This document shows, piece by piece, positions 1 to 8,505 of a DNA stretch of 64,000 bases (positions are counted from its first letter, which is position 1; every line of letters begins with the position of its first letter). Made by a program: the position numbers and the translations under genes. The stretch comes from Virgibacillus halotolerans (lineage in GTDB: Bacteria > Bacillota > Bacilli > Bacillales > Amphibacillaceae), in contig NZ_JAFBEA010000003.1 of assembly GCF_016908515.1 (NCBI RefSeq), positions 62,001 through 126,000 on the forward strand, given 5' to 3'. The notes under the pieces were generated by a model. That model did no database searches and had not been told where the DNA came from. It was given only the letters and a program-made list of their open reading frames with translations.

Positions 1-1152
1 TCACAAGATCAATTACCAGGGTTGATTAAAGATTTACAGGTGGATGAATGTGTTTTTGCGTATAGTGATATTCGTTACGAAGATGTAATGGGAATAGGTG
101 CGATCGTGAATGCAGCGGGGGCTAATTTCACATTGTTAGGTCCAAACAGTACGATGTTAGAAAGTAAGAAGCCCGTCATTTCTGTTTGTGCAGTAAGAAC
201 CGGGACTGGAAAAAGTCAAACGTCACGAAAAATTATCGAAACGCTGCTGGAGCACGATTTAAAAGTCATTGCAGTAAGACATCCGATGCCTTACGGTGAT
301 TTAAATGCACAACGTGTTCAACGCTTTGCGACAGTTGAGGATTTAAAGCAACATAATTGTACGATCGAAGAAATGGAAGAATATGAACCACATGTGGAAC
401 GAGGAAATATTGTGTATGCGGGCGTCGATTATGCAGCTATTTTGGAAGCAGCTGAAAATGACCCAGATGGCTGTGATGTTATATTATGGGATGGAGGGAA
501 CAATGATTTTTCTTTTTACGAGCCTGATTTAGCTGTTACTGTCTTGGACCCACATCGCCCAGGTCATGAGCTGAAATACTATCCTGGCGAAGTGTGTTTA
601 AGAACAACTGATGTGGCTATCATTAACAAGGTCGATAGCGCAACAGAGGAAGCGATTCAAATCGTGGAAAATAATATAAGATTCGCAAGTCCAAATAGCA
701 CAATTATTAAAGCTGAATCAACGATTACAGTTGATCATCCAGAGCGAATTGTTGGAAAACGCGTGTTAGTCGTTGAAGATGGTCCGACATTGACACATGG
801 AGAGATGAAACTTGGCGCAGGAACAGTTGCGGCGGAACGTTTGGGTGCGAAGGAAACCATTGATCCGCGTCCATTTGCAGTAGGTACACTAGTCGAAACG
901 TTAAACAAATACCAACATATTGGGAATGTCCTGCCGGCGATGGGATACGGCGAACAGCAATTGAAAGATCTTGAAGAATCGATTAATAAGTCTGATTGTG
1001 ATGCAGTGATTATTGGGACACCAATCGATTTAACCCGCGTCATTTCGATTAATAAACCATGTACACGTGTACACTATGATTTAGATGAAATTGGCGAACC
1101 GAACTTAAGCGATATATTAAAAGGCTTTATCCAAGAACATAAGCTTGTGTGA
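1..1152 (+). CDS. Cyclic 2,3-diphosphoglycerate synthetase-like GTPase (5' truncated by window)
   Basis: The reading frame is open from base 1, so the gene starts outside the window; the TTG at 22 is only an internal codon. About 383 residues are visible. A P-loop-like segment RTGTGKSQTSR sits near residue 65, followed by WDGGNNDFSF and INKVDSA, the latter resembling the guanine-specificity NKxD motif. This layout matches the cyclic 2,3-diphosphoglycerate synthetase-like NTPases (usually about 440 aa), whose role in Firmicutes is unclear; they are often found near carbamate or purine catabolism genes. No neighbour here clarifies its job. The family call is fairly sure, the reaction is not. 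Confidence 0.75.
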   Translation, partial: SQDQLPGLIKDLQVDECVFAYSDIRYEDVMGIGAIVNAAGANFTLLGPNSTMLESKKPVISVCAVRTGTGKSQTSRKIIETLLEHDLKVIAVRHPMPYGDLNAQRVQRFATVEDLKQHNCTIEEMEEYEPHVERGNIVYAGVDYAAILEAAENDPDGCDVILWDGGNNDFSFYEPDLAVTVLDPHRPGHELKYYPGEVCLRTTDVAIINKVDSATEEAIQIVENNIRFASPNSTIIKAESTITVDHPERIVGKRVLVVEDGPTLTHGEMKLGAGTVAAERLGAKETIDPRPFAVGTLVETLNKYQHIGNVLPAMGYGEQQLKDLEESINKSDCDAVIIGTPIDLTRVISINKPCTRVHYDLDEIGEPNLSDILKGFIQEHKLV

Positions 1153-1542
1153 TAAAGCTTTGGTACCACCAAAACTATCGCGACGCAGTTGAAAGACTGC
1201 AAATGATCAATTAACTGATTCCCTGTGTTCCCAAGATATTGTTCGAAACATAAAGCCAGTCTTATATATCATGGGTTCGATTTGCGTATTTTAACGGGGC
1301 GATCAAGGTATGGGATGCGATTCTCATATTTTTTCTATTTTTTTTGAGCACTCAGGGTTTGGTTTATTTAATCAATTATTATCAAATCATAACTTGTGTT
1401 TATTTACTCAGTATTTAGACGCTTTTGGCTCTCTTTTTTCACGTATAGCTCAATTCCTTAAATAATTATTTTAATATTGTTGAAATGGAAACAAAAATTC
1501 GATATAATATGATTGATGTACCAAAGCGTGGGAGGACAGGCC
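1153..1542. other. Intergenic region without a recognised gene
   Basis: AT-rich spacer of about 390 bp between the GTPase and the MarR gene. It has oligo-T runs around 1330-1350 that could end the upstream transcript. I found no convincing ORF with an RBS. The last 40 bases carry an AT-rich stretch (TATAAT at 1503-1508) that is a plausible -10 for the MarR gene. Confidence 0.4.
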
Positions 1543-2010
1543 ATGAACAAACAAGAACAGCTTATAATGAATGTCAGGGACTTATTTAACAAGATGGCTT
1601 GGATTAATAAGTTTAAGATGGAAGATAGTCTTAAGGGGTATAAGCCTTCTGAAGTACATTGTATCGAAACCATTGGAAAAAATGTCGATACCAATGTGAC
1701 AAAACTTGCGGAGTCCCTTTATATGACTAGAGGTGCCATCAGTAAATTAACGAAAAAGCTTATAAAAAAGGAACTTATCGAAAGTTACCAGAAACCGGAT
1801 AACAAGAAAGAAATTTATTTTAGGCTTACTGAGCAAGGGAAAGAAATTTTTAGAATTCATGAGGAACTGCACAAAGCGTTTCAAGAACGGGATAAAGTCG
1901 TATTTGAGCAAATAACCGAGGAACAATTTGATAATATGCTTAGCTTCGTCGAAAAGTATAGCAGGCATTTGGATGCAGAAATAAAAAAACAAGGTATCAC
2001 TATTAATTAA
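1543..2010 (+). CDS. MarR-family transcriptional regulator
   Basis: A 155-residue winged-helix repressor. The start chosen is the ATG at 1543 with GGAGG at 1531-1535, not the TTG 30 bases upstream. The recognition region MTRGAISKLTKKLIKKELIE and the wing PDNKKEIYFRLTEQGKE are typical of MarR proteins, which usually bind phenolic or oxidant ligands and release a nearby target gene. It is followed by a strong terminator, then by two dyads in front of the FAD monooxygenase unit, so that unit is the likely target. Ligand unknown. Confidence 0.9.
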   Translation: MNKQEQLIMNVRDLFNKMAWINKFKMEDSLKGYKPSEVHCIETIGKNVDTNVTKLAESLYMTRGAISKLTKKLIKKELIESYQKPDNKKEIYFRLTEQGKEIFRIHEELHKAFQERDKVVFEQITEEQFDNMLSFVEKYSRHLDAEIKKQGITIN

Positions 2011-2040
2011 ATCAGAAAAGATTTGAATAATGAAATCACA

Positions 2041-2076
2041 GGCAGCCCAACTCATTATAAAGGGCTGCCTTTTTTA
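2041..2076 (+). terminator. Rho-independent terminator of the MarR gene
   Basis: Perfect 8-bp stem GGCAGCCC (2041-2048) / GGGCTGCC (2062-2069) followed by a run of six T. It isolates the MarR gene from the downstream oxidoreductase unit. Confidence 0.9.
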
Positions 2077-2081
2077 TCATT

Positions 2082-2140
2082 ATTATTTTGTTGACAGGGA
2101 ACCAAAATAATGTTAAGTTTTGTTGACGAAGAAACAAAAT
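2082..2140 (+). promoter_or_regulatory. Twin dyad operator/promoter before the monooxygenase unit
   Basis: Two similar dyads lie 32 bp apart, about three helical turns. The first is ATTATTTTGTT (2082-2092) / AACCAAAATAAT (2100-2111). The second is TTTTGTT (2118-2124) / AACAAAA (2133-2139). Both left arms run into TTGAC, so a -35 hexamer TTGACA (2091-2096) is embedded in the first dyad. The layout fits repression by the adjacent MarR protein; which protein binds is inference. Confidence 0.6.
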
Positions 2141-2164
2141 GATAATTTCTAAGGGGAGAATAAT

Positions 2165-2302
2165 ATGTCAAAAGATAAAGTAAAAGAACCTGGATTACCA
2201 AGAGAAATTCTTGCGGCAGTCTGGAATCCAAGTGAAATCGACCAAAGTAAGATGCCCAATTCAAAAATGTTCTCTTATGAAAGGAGCTTGACCCATGTCT
2301 GA
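2165..2302 (+). CDS. 45-residue small protein translationally coupled to the monooxygenase
   Basis: A short ORF with a good RBS (AAGGGGAG at 2151-2158) and ATG at 2165. Its stop codon lies 8 bases inside the monooxygenase gene (ATG at 2295), which suggests translational coupling. The product begins MSKDKVKEPGLPREI and continues with the segment AAVWNPSEIDQSKMPNS. It is charged and Pro/Asn-rich, with no signal peptide or membrane segment. I do not recognise the family; it could be a true small protein, a leader peptide, or the remnant N-terminus of a lost enzyme. Its position directly behind the twin dyads makes it the first gene of the regulated unit. Confidence 0.55.
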   Translation: MSKDKVKEPGLPREILAAVWNPSEIDQSKMPNSKMFSYERSLTHV

Positions 2303-3932
2303 AAAAACAATACATGTTCCCATTCTGATTGTGGGAGGCGGTCTTGTCGGGCTATCCACTGCATTATTCTTATCACAACAGCATGTTCCCTACCAACTCA
2401 TCGAACGCCATCAAAAAACATCCATTCATCCGAAAGCTAGTGGTTTTAATCTTCGTACGATGGAGCTATATCGTGGTCTTGGTTTAAATGAGAAAATTCG
2501 CGAAGCCGGTGCGCAATTAGCGAAAAGCTTCGGCTGGTACACTGCCAATACTTTAATGGAAGCTGATCTTGATCGGACAAAGATTGATATGCCGAAAGAT
2601 CCGAAAGCAATGGCGAAAACAGCTTCGTTAAGCGAGAATTTAAGTCCGGTTGATTTTACTCGCTGTACACAGGATCAGGCTGAACCGATTTTGCTTGAAG
2701 CCGCTCGCGAGCGCGGTGGTGAATTGAATTTTCATACGGAACTTATTGATTTTGAGCAAAATGATCAAAACGTGATCGCGACTGTACGCAATCGCACAAC
2801 CGGTATTGAAGAAAAGATCGTGGCTGAATACATGGTTGCGGCTGATGGCGTGAAAGGTCCCGTTCGACAAATGTTGGACATTCCGGTAACAACCAAGCAA
2901 TTGTACGGTCATATCATCAATATTTATTTCGAAGCTGATCTCAGTGAATTTGTGAGCGGTCGCGAATTCATGGGCTGTAATATCACACATCCGGACGCGG
3001 CCGGTGCACTGTTGGCAATCAATAATCGTGATCGTTGGTGTTACCATGTTTCCTATGATCCCGAAGCGGGGGAAATGCCCGATGAATTTTCGCATGAGCG
3101 TTGTCACAACATCATTCAAAAGGCGATTGGCTTTCCTGATCTTGAGGTTCATATTATAAGCGTATTACCATGGGAAGCAGCGGGACGGGTTGCTGATCGC
3201 TTTCAAAAAGGGCGTGTCTTCCTGGCAGGAGACGCAGCACACGAAATGCCGCCCACCGGAGGTTACGGGGCAAATACAGGGGTGCAAGATGCCCATAATC
3301 TTGCCTGGAAACTGGCTGCAGTCGTAAACAAGCAAGCCGGGGCAGGACTGCCGGAAACCTATGATGCCGAACGCCGTCCTGTTGCGCATATGACCGTGGC
3401 ACAAGCCGGACAAATCGCCGATACGGGGAAAGTCTCCCCTATCAAAAATAAAGGAGTGAAGGCCGCATCTGTCCATGAGCATCTTCATGCAACGGTTGGC
3501 TATTATTATGCTTCTCAAGCGGTTATTGAATCAGATACCAATCATCCACCGCTCGATCATTTTGAACTGAATGGGCGCCCAGGTACACGTGCTCCGCATG
3601 TATGGGGAGAACATCAGGGTAAACACTTGTCCACGCTTGATTTGTTCGGCTTAGGATTCGTATTATTAACAGGGCCAGAAGCAAAAGGTTGGTACGATGC
3701 GGCTAGAGAAATATCTGAACAATTTGGTGTGAAGGTCAATGTTTACCGTATCGGACCGGATGGTGATTTCATCGATAAAGAGAATAACTGGCAGAAAGCC
3801 TATCAAGCGACTTCGGAAAGCGTCATTCTTATTCGTCCGGATGGTTTTGTATGCTGGCGTACCGATAGGAGAGTCATACAACCTGAATTGATTTTACAGA
3901 AAGTTTTTTCCCAGATCCTTGACTTGGCATAA
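2295..3932 (+). CDS. FAD-dependent aromatic monooxygenase (PheA/TfdB type)
   Basis: A 545-residue class A flavin hydroxylase. The N-terminal FAD-binding Rossmann motif is LIVGGGLVGLSTA (residues 11-23). The second FAD motif GDAAHEMPPTGGYGANTG lies near residue 311. A C-terminal thioredoxin-like domain typical of phenol hydroxylases follows (roughly residues 400-545). Such enzymes use NAD(P)H and O2 to hydroxylate phenols or polyketide-like aromatics. The ATG follows AAGGAGC and overlaps the preceding small ORF by 8 bases. The MarR gene upstream and the dyads suggest induction by an aromatic substrate. The exact substrate cannot be read from sequence. Confidence 0.9.
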   Translation: MSEKTIHVPILIVGGGLVGLSTALFLSQQHVPYQLIERHQKTSIHPKASGFNLRTMELYRGLGLNEKIREAGAQLAKSFGWYTANTLMEADLDRTKIDMPKDPKAMAKTASLSENLSPVDFTRCTQDQAEPILLEAARERGGELNFHTELIDFEQNDQNVIATVRNRTTGIEEKIVAEYMVAADGVKGPVRQMLDIPVTTKQLYGHIINIYFEADLSEFVSGREFMGCNITHPDAAGALLAINNRDRWCYHVSYDPEAGEMPDEFSHERCHNIIQKAIGFPDLEVHIISVLPWEAAGRVADRFQKGRVFLAGDAAHEMPPTGGYGANTGVQDAHNLAWKLAAVVNKQAGAGLPETYDAERRPVAHMTVAQAGQIADTGKVSPIKNKGVKAASVHEHLHATVGYYYASQAVIESDTNHPPLDHFELNGRPGTRAPHVWGEHQGKHLSTLDLFGLGFVLLTGPEAKGWYDAAREISEQFGVKVNVYRIGPDGDFIDKENNWQKAYQATSESVILIRPDGFVCWRTDRRVIQPELILQKVFSQILDLA

Positions 3933-3955
3933 AGTGGGGGAATGCGTGAAACGAA

Positions 3956-3992
3956 GGGTGTACAAAAGGATTTTTTTGTACACCCTCTTTTT
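3956..3992 (+). terminator. Rho-independent terminator of the monooxygenase gene
   Basis: A 12-bp stem GGGTGTACAAAA (3956-3967) / TTTTGTACACCC (3974-3985) followed by TCTTTTT. Confidence 0.9.
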
Positions 3993-4005
3993 ATGTTTGT
4001 CGTTC

Positions 4006-4146
4006 TTATCGCGTATTATCCATCACGATTCCAATTTTTTCATAAGGCATAAACGTAATATGTGCAGAATAGCCGTCAATGTTTCCTCGATGGTGTAGCA
4101 TATCATAACCACGGTATGGTTCTATAAACCACCCAAGACCGTAAGT
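4006..4146 (-). pseudogene. C-terminal remnant of a beta-lactamase-like serine hydrolase
   Basis: Read on the minus strand, the 44-47 codons ending at TAA (4008-4006) encode YGLGWFIEPYRGYDMLHHRG followed by NIDGYSAHITFMPYEKIG. This is the conserved C-terminal block of class C beta-lactamase-like esterases, where the usual motif is YGLGW...HxGNxxGF. Nothing upstream extends the homology: the frame breaks into AT-rich DNA carrying the TetR promoter. It therefore looks like the 3' stump of a deleted gene. The HHRG in place of the usual HHGG fits decay. Confidence 0.7.
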
Positions 4147-4160
4147 TTATAAAATAACTA

Positions 4161-4210
4161 TTGACCTGTAAGGTAAAACAAATTATAATAAAATTGACCT
4201 TAAAGGTAAA
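4161..4210 (+). promoter_or_regulatory. Autoregulatory promoter with two TetR operators
   Basis: A textbook promoter: TTGACC (4161-4166), 17-bp spacer, TATAAT (4184-4189). Two near-identical 17-bp palindromes frame the -10 hexamer: TTGACCTGTAAGGTAAA (4161-4177) covers the -35, and TTGACCTTAAAGGTAAA (4194-4210) lies just downstream. The consensus TTGACCT-NN-AAGGTAAA is a typical TetR-family operator, and its repetition strongly suggests that the gene just downstream represses itself. Confidence 0.75.
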
Positions 4211-4235
4211 TAAAATATAAATAAAGGTGATTACT

Positions 4236-4859
4236 GTGCTTCCAAAAATTTTGAACCTAGAACCCAAAAGAAAAGATGTTATTTTAAATGCAGCATTAAA
4301 GGAATTTGCAACGAAGGGCTTTGACGATGCATCGACAAATGTTATTGCAAAAGAGTCTGGGATTTCAAAGGGGTTATTGTTCCACTATGTAAATAGCAAA
4401 AAAGATCTTTTTCTTTTCCTTTATGATTACTGCGCTGACCTGATTAACAAAGAATATCTTGAATTAATGAATTTTAACGAACGAGATATTTTTGAAAAAT
4501 TGCGTCAATCGTACCTTCTTCAAATTGATCTACTGAAAAAGCATTCTTGGATTTTTGAATTTATTAAACTTACTGCTACTACAAAGTCTGATGAGATCAA
4601 TAAGGAGCTGGAAGGAAGGATTAATGAGAAGCTATTATTATGTCACGAGACTATGTTTGATAAGGTTGATGAATCTAAATTCAAAAAAGAACTGGACATT
4701 GAAAAAGGCAAGCAACTTATTTTTTGGTCGAATACTGGTTTTACCAATCAGATACTAGAGGATATTAGAAACTTAGAAAATACTGAATTGGATTATGACC
4801 ATATTCTTGCAGAACTTGATGGTTACCTTAATGAACTCAAGAAAGTATTTTATAAATAG
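4236..4859 (+). CDS. TetR/AcrR-family regulator
   Basis: A 207-residue TetR repressor. The start is the GTG at 4236, placed 6 bases after AAAGGTGA; the GTG at 4227 overlaps that RBS. The N-terminal HTH includes ASTNVIAKESGISKGLLFHY (about residues 30-50). The C-terminal ligand domain is all-helical and rich in charged residues. Its promoter carries two matching operators, so autoregulation is likely. The gene that follows is a broken hydrolase, and no efflux pump is adjacent, so the physiological target may have been lost. Confidence 0.9.
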   Translation: MLPKILNLEPKRKDVILNAALKEFATKGFDDASTNVIAKESGISKGLLFHYVNSKKDLFLFLYDYCADLINKEYLELMNFNERDIFEKLRQSYLLQIDLLKKHSWIFEFIKLTATTKSDEINKELEGRINEKLLLCHETMFDKVDESKFKKELDIEKGKQLIFWSNTGFTNQILEDIRNLENTELDYDHILAELDGYLNELKKVFYK

Positions 4860-4932
4860 AGGTTTTTTGGGGTACTATCCACTCTGATGCCAGCGCATAA
4901 GAAAAATAACGAATGGAGGTTTATTCGAACAA

Positions 4933-5325
4933 ATGTTTAAAAAGTGGCCAGATTCGATACGTGAACCGTTGCTTGACTATCATCTCAGGGCATTATCGAA
5001 AATGATTACGGAAAAGAAAAACTTGAACACCGAACTCTATAATGAAGTCCGTAAAGGAGGAGACATACCGGATATCCCATTGATCGTGTTTACAGCGATG
5101 GGGGTCGACCCATTTACTACGCTGATCACGAGTCAATTATTTCTGCGCGAGACTACTGACCCATTCAATAATATTAAAAAAACAATTTATACAAAATTAG
5201 CCAATTCAGTTCCGCGTGGGGAGCATCGCATACTCAAAAATGCTGGGCATGCCACGATCCACACGGATTGTCCAGACGAAGTGGTCGAAGCAATCTGGAA
5301 CTTAATCGACTTGCATAAAAAGTAA
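4933..5325 (+). pseudogene. 5'-truncated alpha/beta-hydrolase
   Basis: An open frame of about 130 codons encodes the C-terminal part of an alpha/beta hydrolase. It includes a strand PLIVFTAMGVDPF, where the acid of the triad is expected, and KNAGHATIHTDCPDEVVEAI with the catalytic His. The N-terminal half with the nucleophile elbow (GxSxG) is absent: upstream the frame meets a stop at 4885-4887 and no hydrolase sequence is seen. A GGAGG lies at 4915-4919, so a truncated product could still be made, but it should be inactive. Best read as a deletion remnant. Confidence 0.65.
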
Positions 5326-5389
5326 GAGGAAATTTTTAAAAAGAAAATGGAAATCCTCAACTAAAACGGACAGGAGATCGTGGAATGAT

Positions 5390-5989
5390 ATGGATCGACA
5401 ATTATTAGTTCGTAAGTTTGATAAGCAGGCAAAAAAATACAAGAAAAGACAAGAAAACGGTCATGCTAATAAGTTCCGTCAACGAATTTTCCATGAAGCA
5501 AAGGGAAAGGTTTTGGAAGTTGCCATTGGTTCTGGACTTAATTTCCCCTTCTACAGTAGAGATATTGAATTGACAGGATTGGATTTTAGTCATGAAATGT
5601 TGAAAGCAGCACAAAATGCAGCAAAAGATTATCCTTTTAAAACGACACTTATACAAGAAGATGTTGAAACGGTTGAATTTAACGAAAACAGCTTTGATAC
5701 GATCGTCTCTTCTGCCAGTTTATGCGCCTATCAAGAACCTGTCACCGTTCTAAATAGCTTTCAAAAGTGGTGTAAACCAGAAGGAAAGATACTTATGATG
5801 GAGCACGGCATTAGTACAAATAAACTTTTGGCAGGGATGCAAAAATCCTTGGATCCTTTGGCACTGAAAGTTGTAGGATGTCATCAGAACAGAGATATCT
5901 CTGATATTGTTAAAAGGTCTGATTTAACACTTGTTAGGGAGGAGCGTTACTTGGCAGGTTATTTATATTTGATATGGGCTAAATCATAA
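5390..5989 (+). CDS. Class I SAM-dependent methyltransferase (UbiE/YodH-like)
   Basis: A 199-residue Rossmann methyltransferase. Motif I is VLEVAIGSGLNFPFY (residues 41-55), followed by the acidic loop LTGLDFSHEML (61-71), the motif IV region SFDTIVSSASLCAY and the post-motif GKILMMEHG. The pattern resembles the small phospholipid/quinone methyltransferases of bacilli. ATG at 5390 follows AGGAGATC. It stands alone downstream of the truncated hydrolase. The substrate is not determinable here. Confidence 0.85.
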   Translation: MDRQLLVRKFDKQAKKYKKRQENGHANKFRQRIFHEAKGKVLEVAIGSGLNFPFYSRDIELTGLDFSHEMLKAAQNAAKDYPFKTTLIQEDVETVEFNENSFDTIVSSASLCAYQEPVTVLNSFQKWCKPEGKILMMEHGISTNKLLAGMQKSLDPLALKVVGCHQNRDISDIVKRSDLTLVREERYLAGYLYLIWAKS

Positions 5990-6191
5990 GCTTTCCCTTA
6001 ATCTTAAAAACACCTATATAATCATGAAAAGTTGCTGCTTTAAATTGTGGTTTGTTCTATTAACTGGCGGGATAGTCGAACAAGGGTATGCCAGAATAGG
6101 ACCAGATTGTGGAGGAAATACCCTTTACCTTACTTCCTTCTTTAAGTAAAGTATAACAAATATATTTAGATCCTTTAGGAGGTTGAAATGA

Positions 6192-6587
6192 GTGAGTAGT
6201 TCCCAAAATAACATGAAACTTATCAATCCAAATGGATGTGATAATGCTCCAAGGAAACAAGTAGTCATTGATTTTACAGTAGCTATATTAAAGTTACAAA
6301 ATGAAATCATTAAGGAATATGCAGATGAATCAATTATATTTTATCAATTAAAAGATAATACAAAAATAGAAGGTCTATCTTCATTAATTACTACCTTGCA
6401 GGATGAAAATAAAAACATTATTGACTGCCTTGAAATTTACCAAGTGATAACTCACGGGAAATTCGCTTCAATAAATGGTGTGATTTCATTAGCAAATGAT
6501 ACAAAAATAGACTTCTACGATGTATATACGTTTACTAATAATTCAAGGTCTGGAAAAGTAAAGGAAATAAAATCATATAGACTATAG
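6192..6587 (+). CDS. SnoaL-like (NTF2-fold) small protein
   Basis: A 131-residue protein starting at GTG 6192, 8 bases after AGGAGG (6178-6183). The overlapping ATG at 6188 runs into a stop after three codons. The sequence shows the NTF2/SnoaL pattern: an N-terminal helix, YADESIIFYQLKDNTKIEGL, then beta strands ending SGKVKEIKSYRL. Such proteins are polyketide cyclase-like or small-molecule binding domains, often of unknown role. The family call is moderate; no functional partner is adjacent. Confidence 0.6.
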   Translation: MSSSQNNMKLINPNGCDNAPRKQVVIDFTVAILKLQNEIIKEYADESIIFYQLKDNTKIEGLSSLITTLQDENKNIIDCLEIYQVITHGKFASINGVISLANDTKIDFYDVYTFTNNSRSGKVKEIKSYRL

Positions 6588-6794
6588 CCTTAAAATTAAA
6601 AGTTCCAATGTTCCACAATACGATTGGTCAGATTATTAAGGATATGGGTCTGAATTAATAGTGGGAACCGTACCATAAGTAAATGATGTTTTGTTATTTG
6701 AATGCCAGATGTACATGTTGCATGAATACTTGTTTTTCACGCTTGCAATGGATTATTTTTTTGTTCAAACATTCCCATGCCGCCATTTAGCTCT

Positions 6795-7274
6795 TTATTT
6801 TCTAACAACAGGAATCCACATTTCACCAAAAACGAAACCGTCCCGCTGCCCCATCTCAACTGTTGTATTTGGCCCGCCAACATAGGCAAAATCCTTTGCT
6901 TCTGGCAAGACTTGACCAAAGGCGACGCCAGTAAGCTTATTACTCAACTCCCCAGCCGTCGTGTCTTCCCCTTTAACAACGAGGTATTCCCCCTTAGGAA
7001 ATTGGATAACCCTGGATTCTTCTGGTACCGATTCCTCTGTCATGACGCCAGCATAATGCATCATCTTGTTATTCACCGCTTCGTTCACGGCAAAAATGTA
7101 GCCGTTTGTGGCGATGGCTTTTAAATTGTCAAGCCTTCCATCTTCTTCAACAGCCTTCCAAAAGTCTGCCTTTTCCTTGTTTATGCCAGCAAAGTCTGTG
7201 TAATCGCTCTTAAGCTCAGTTCCTATACCTAAAACGGTAAAGCTTTCTTTTTCTTCTAGCATATAATGTGCCAT
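6795..7274 (-). CDS. GyrI-like / AraC effector-binding domain protein
   Basis: A 159-residue stand-alone effector-binding domain. The start chosen is ATG 7274 with GGAAGG 6-8 bases upstream. The features are KESFTVLGIGTELKSDYTDF near the N-terminus, AVNEAVNNKMMHYAGVMTEE in the middle, and the C-terminal EMWIPVV strand typical of the SOUL/GyrI fold (BmrR-like ligand domain). These proteins bind lipophilic cations or drugs. It is divergent from the WYL regulator across about 110 bp, suggesting joint regulation. Confidence 0.85.
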   Translation of the reverse strand: MAHYMLEEKESFTVLGIGTELKSDYTDFAGINKEKADFWKAVEEDGRLDNLKAIATNGYIFAVNEAVNNKMMHYAGVMTEESVPEESRVIQFPKGEYLVVKGEDTTAGELSNKLTGVAFGQVLPEAKDFAYVGGPNTTVEMGQRDGFVFGEMWIPVVRK

Positions 7275-7384
7275 ATGCAAAACCTTCCTTCGTTTTAATT
7301 TAATCAAATGATTTGTCTTTTCACTTGCTAGGTTTATAATAACCTTAAATCATGTCAAAAAATGATACTGTTTAGGAGGTCCCC

Positions 7385-8347
7385 ATGAAAAAGGTTGAAC
7401 GGATTAATACCATCATGCGTTATATCAACAACCGCGCCCACTTTACAATTTCTGAACTCATGCGAGAATTTAACATATCTCGTTCAACAGCTATTAGAGA
7501 TATTAGAGAAATTGAAGCGATGGGGATGCCACTTGTCGCTGAAGTTGGACGGGATGGAGGCTATTTTGTCATGAATAACGCTGTCCTGCCCACTGTTCGT
7601 TTTACCGATAATGAGATTAAAGCGCTTTTTATTGCTTTTATGGCCACAAAAAATCAACAACTTCCCTATTTAAAAAGTCGTCAGTCTTTAGGTGAAAAAT
7701 TACTTAGCCTCATCTCAGAAAATCAGCAAGATGACCTAGTTCTTTTAAATCAAATCTTGCTTTTTGAAGGGACCAACCCCAATAATCCCGACCTACTGGA
7801 GCTTTCAGACCTCCCCCATCCCATGTTAGAAAAACTTATCCAAATCCTGATTTTGGATCGCTATTTATTGATTACCATCAAAGAAGAGAAGGTAATAAAT
7901 TCTTATCCAATTTACCTCTTACACCTTTATCATGAAAAAAGCTTTTGGCTGATTGAAGGCTTTGACTTAAAGGAAGAAAAGAAGAAGACTTTTCCTGTCG
8001 ACCATCTCATTAATGTAAAACTTTACCCGACGAAAAAAAGATTAAGTAGGAAAAAGATCTTAGAAAAAGGTAGTAAGCAGGAAGAAGTAATCAACCTTGT
8101 CCTTGAACTTGGTCCAAAAGCGATTGCCCAGTTCAAAAAATACCACCCTTTAAAAGTTTCAATATCCTATACTAATCCCTACCAAACCACAGCTATTCTA
8201 AAGACTTTTATCAATGTTAATAAGTCAGAAGAATTGACTGAATTAACAAATTGGCTACTTTTTTTAGGTGAGGATATCAGGGTCAGGGAAGTGCCGGAAG
8301 AAGTCTTAGAAGGTTTACAAGGGAGATTATACTTATACTTTCCATAG
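7385..8347 (+). CDS. YafY-type HTH/WYL transcriptional regulator
   Basis: A 320-residue regulator. The N-terminal DeoR-like winged HTH is HFTISELMREFNISRSTAIR (residues 19-38) followed by DIREIEAMGMPLVAEVGRDG, the standard YafY arrangement. The rest holds a WYL-like module (YPIYLLHLYHEKSFWLIEGF). The RBS GGAGG immediately precedes ATG 7385. Divergent organisation with the GyrI-like gene implies that it controls that gene. Ligand unknown. Confidence 0.88.
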   Translation: MKKVERINTIMRYINNRAHFTISELMREFNISRSTAIRDIREIEAMGMPLVAEVGRDGGYFVMNNAVLPTVRFTDNEIKALFIAFMATKNQQLPYLKSRQSLGEKLLSLISENQQDDLVLLNQILLFEGTNPNNPDLLELSDLPHPMLEKLIQILILDRYLLITIKEEKVINSYPIYLLHLYHEKSFWLIEGFDLKEEKKKTFPVDHLINVKLYPTKKRLSRKKILEKGSKQEEVINLVLELGPKAIAQFKKYHPLKVSISYTNPYQTTAILKTFINVNKSEELTELTNWLLFLGEDIRVREVPEEVLEGLQGRLYLYFP

Positions 8348-8505
8348 TAAGCCCGAATTATAAAAATAAGTACAACCCTTTCCGATACACATTACAAATA
8401 GTCTAATAAAAGGTTTTTATCAACTAATAACGTAAATAGAAATGATCAAACTTTTTTATGAAAATCCAACTTAAATCTGCTGGAAAGGAATGCGTTTTGA
8501 CCAAT

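Noticed and set aside
6601-6790. Possible gene remnant after the SnoaL-like gene
   Set aside because: A short frame ending IGQIIKDMGLN looks protein-like, but it is too short to assign or to tell from chance.
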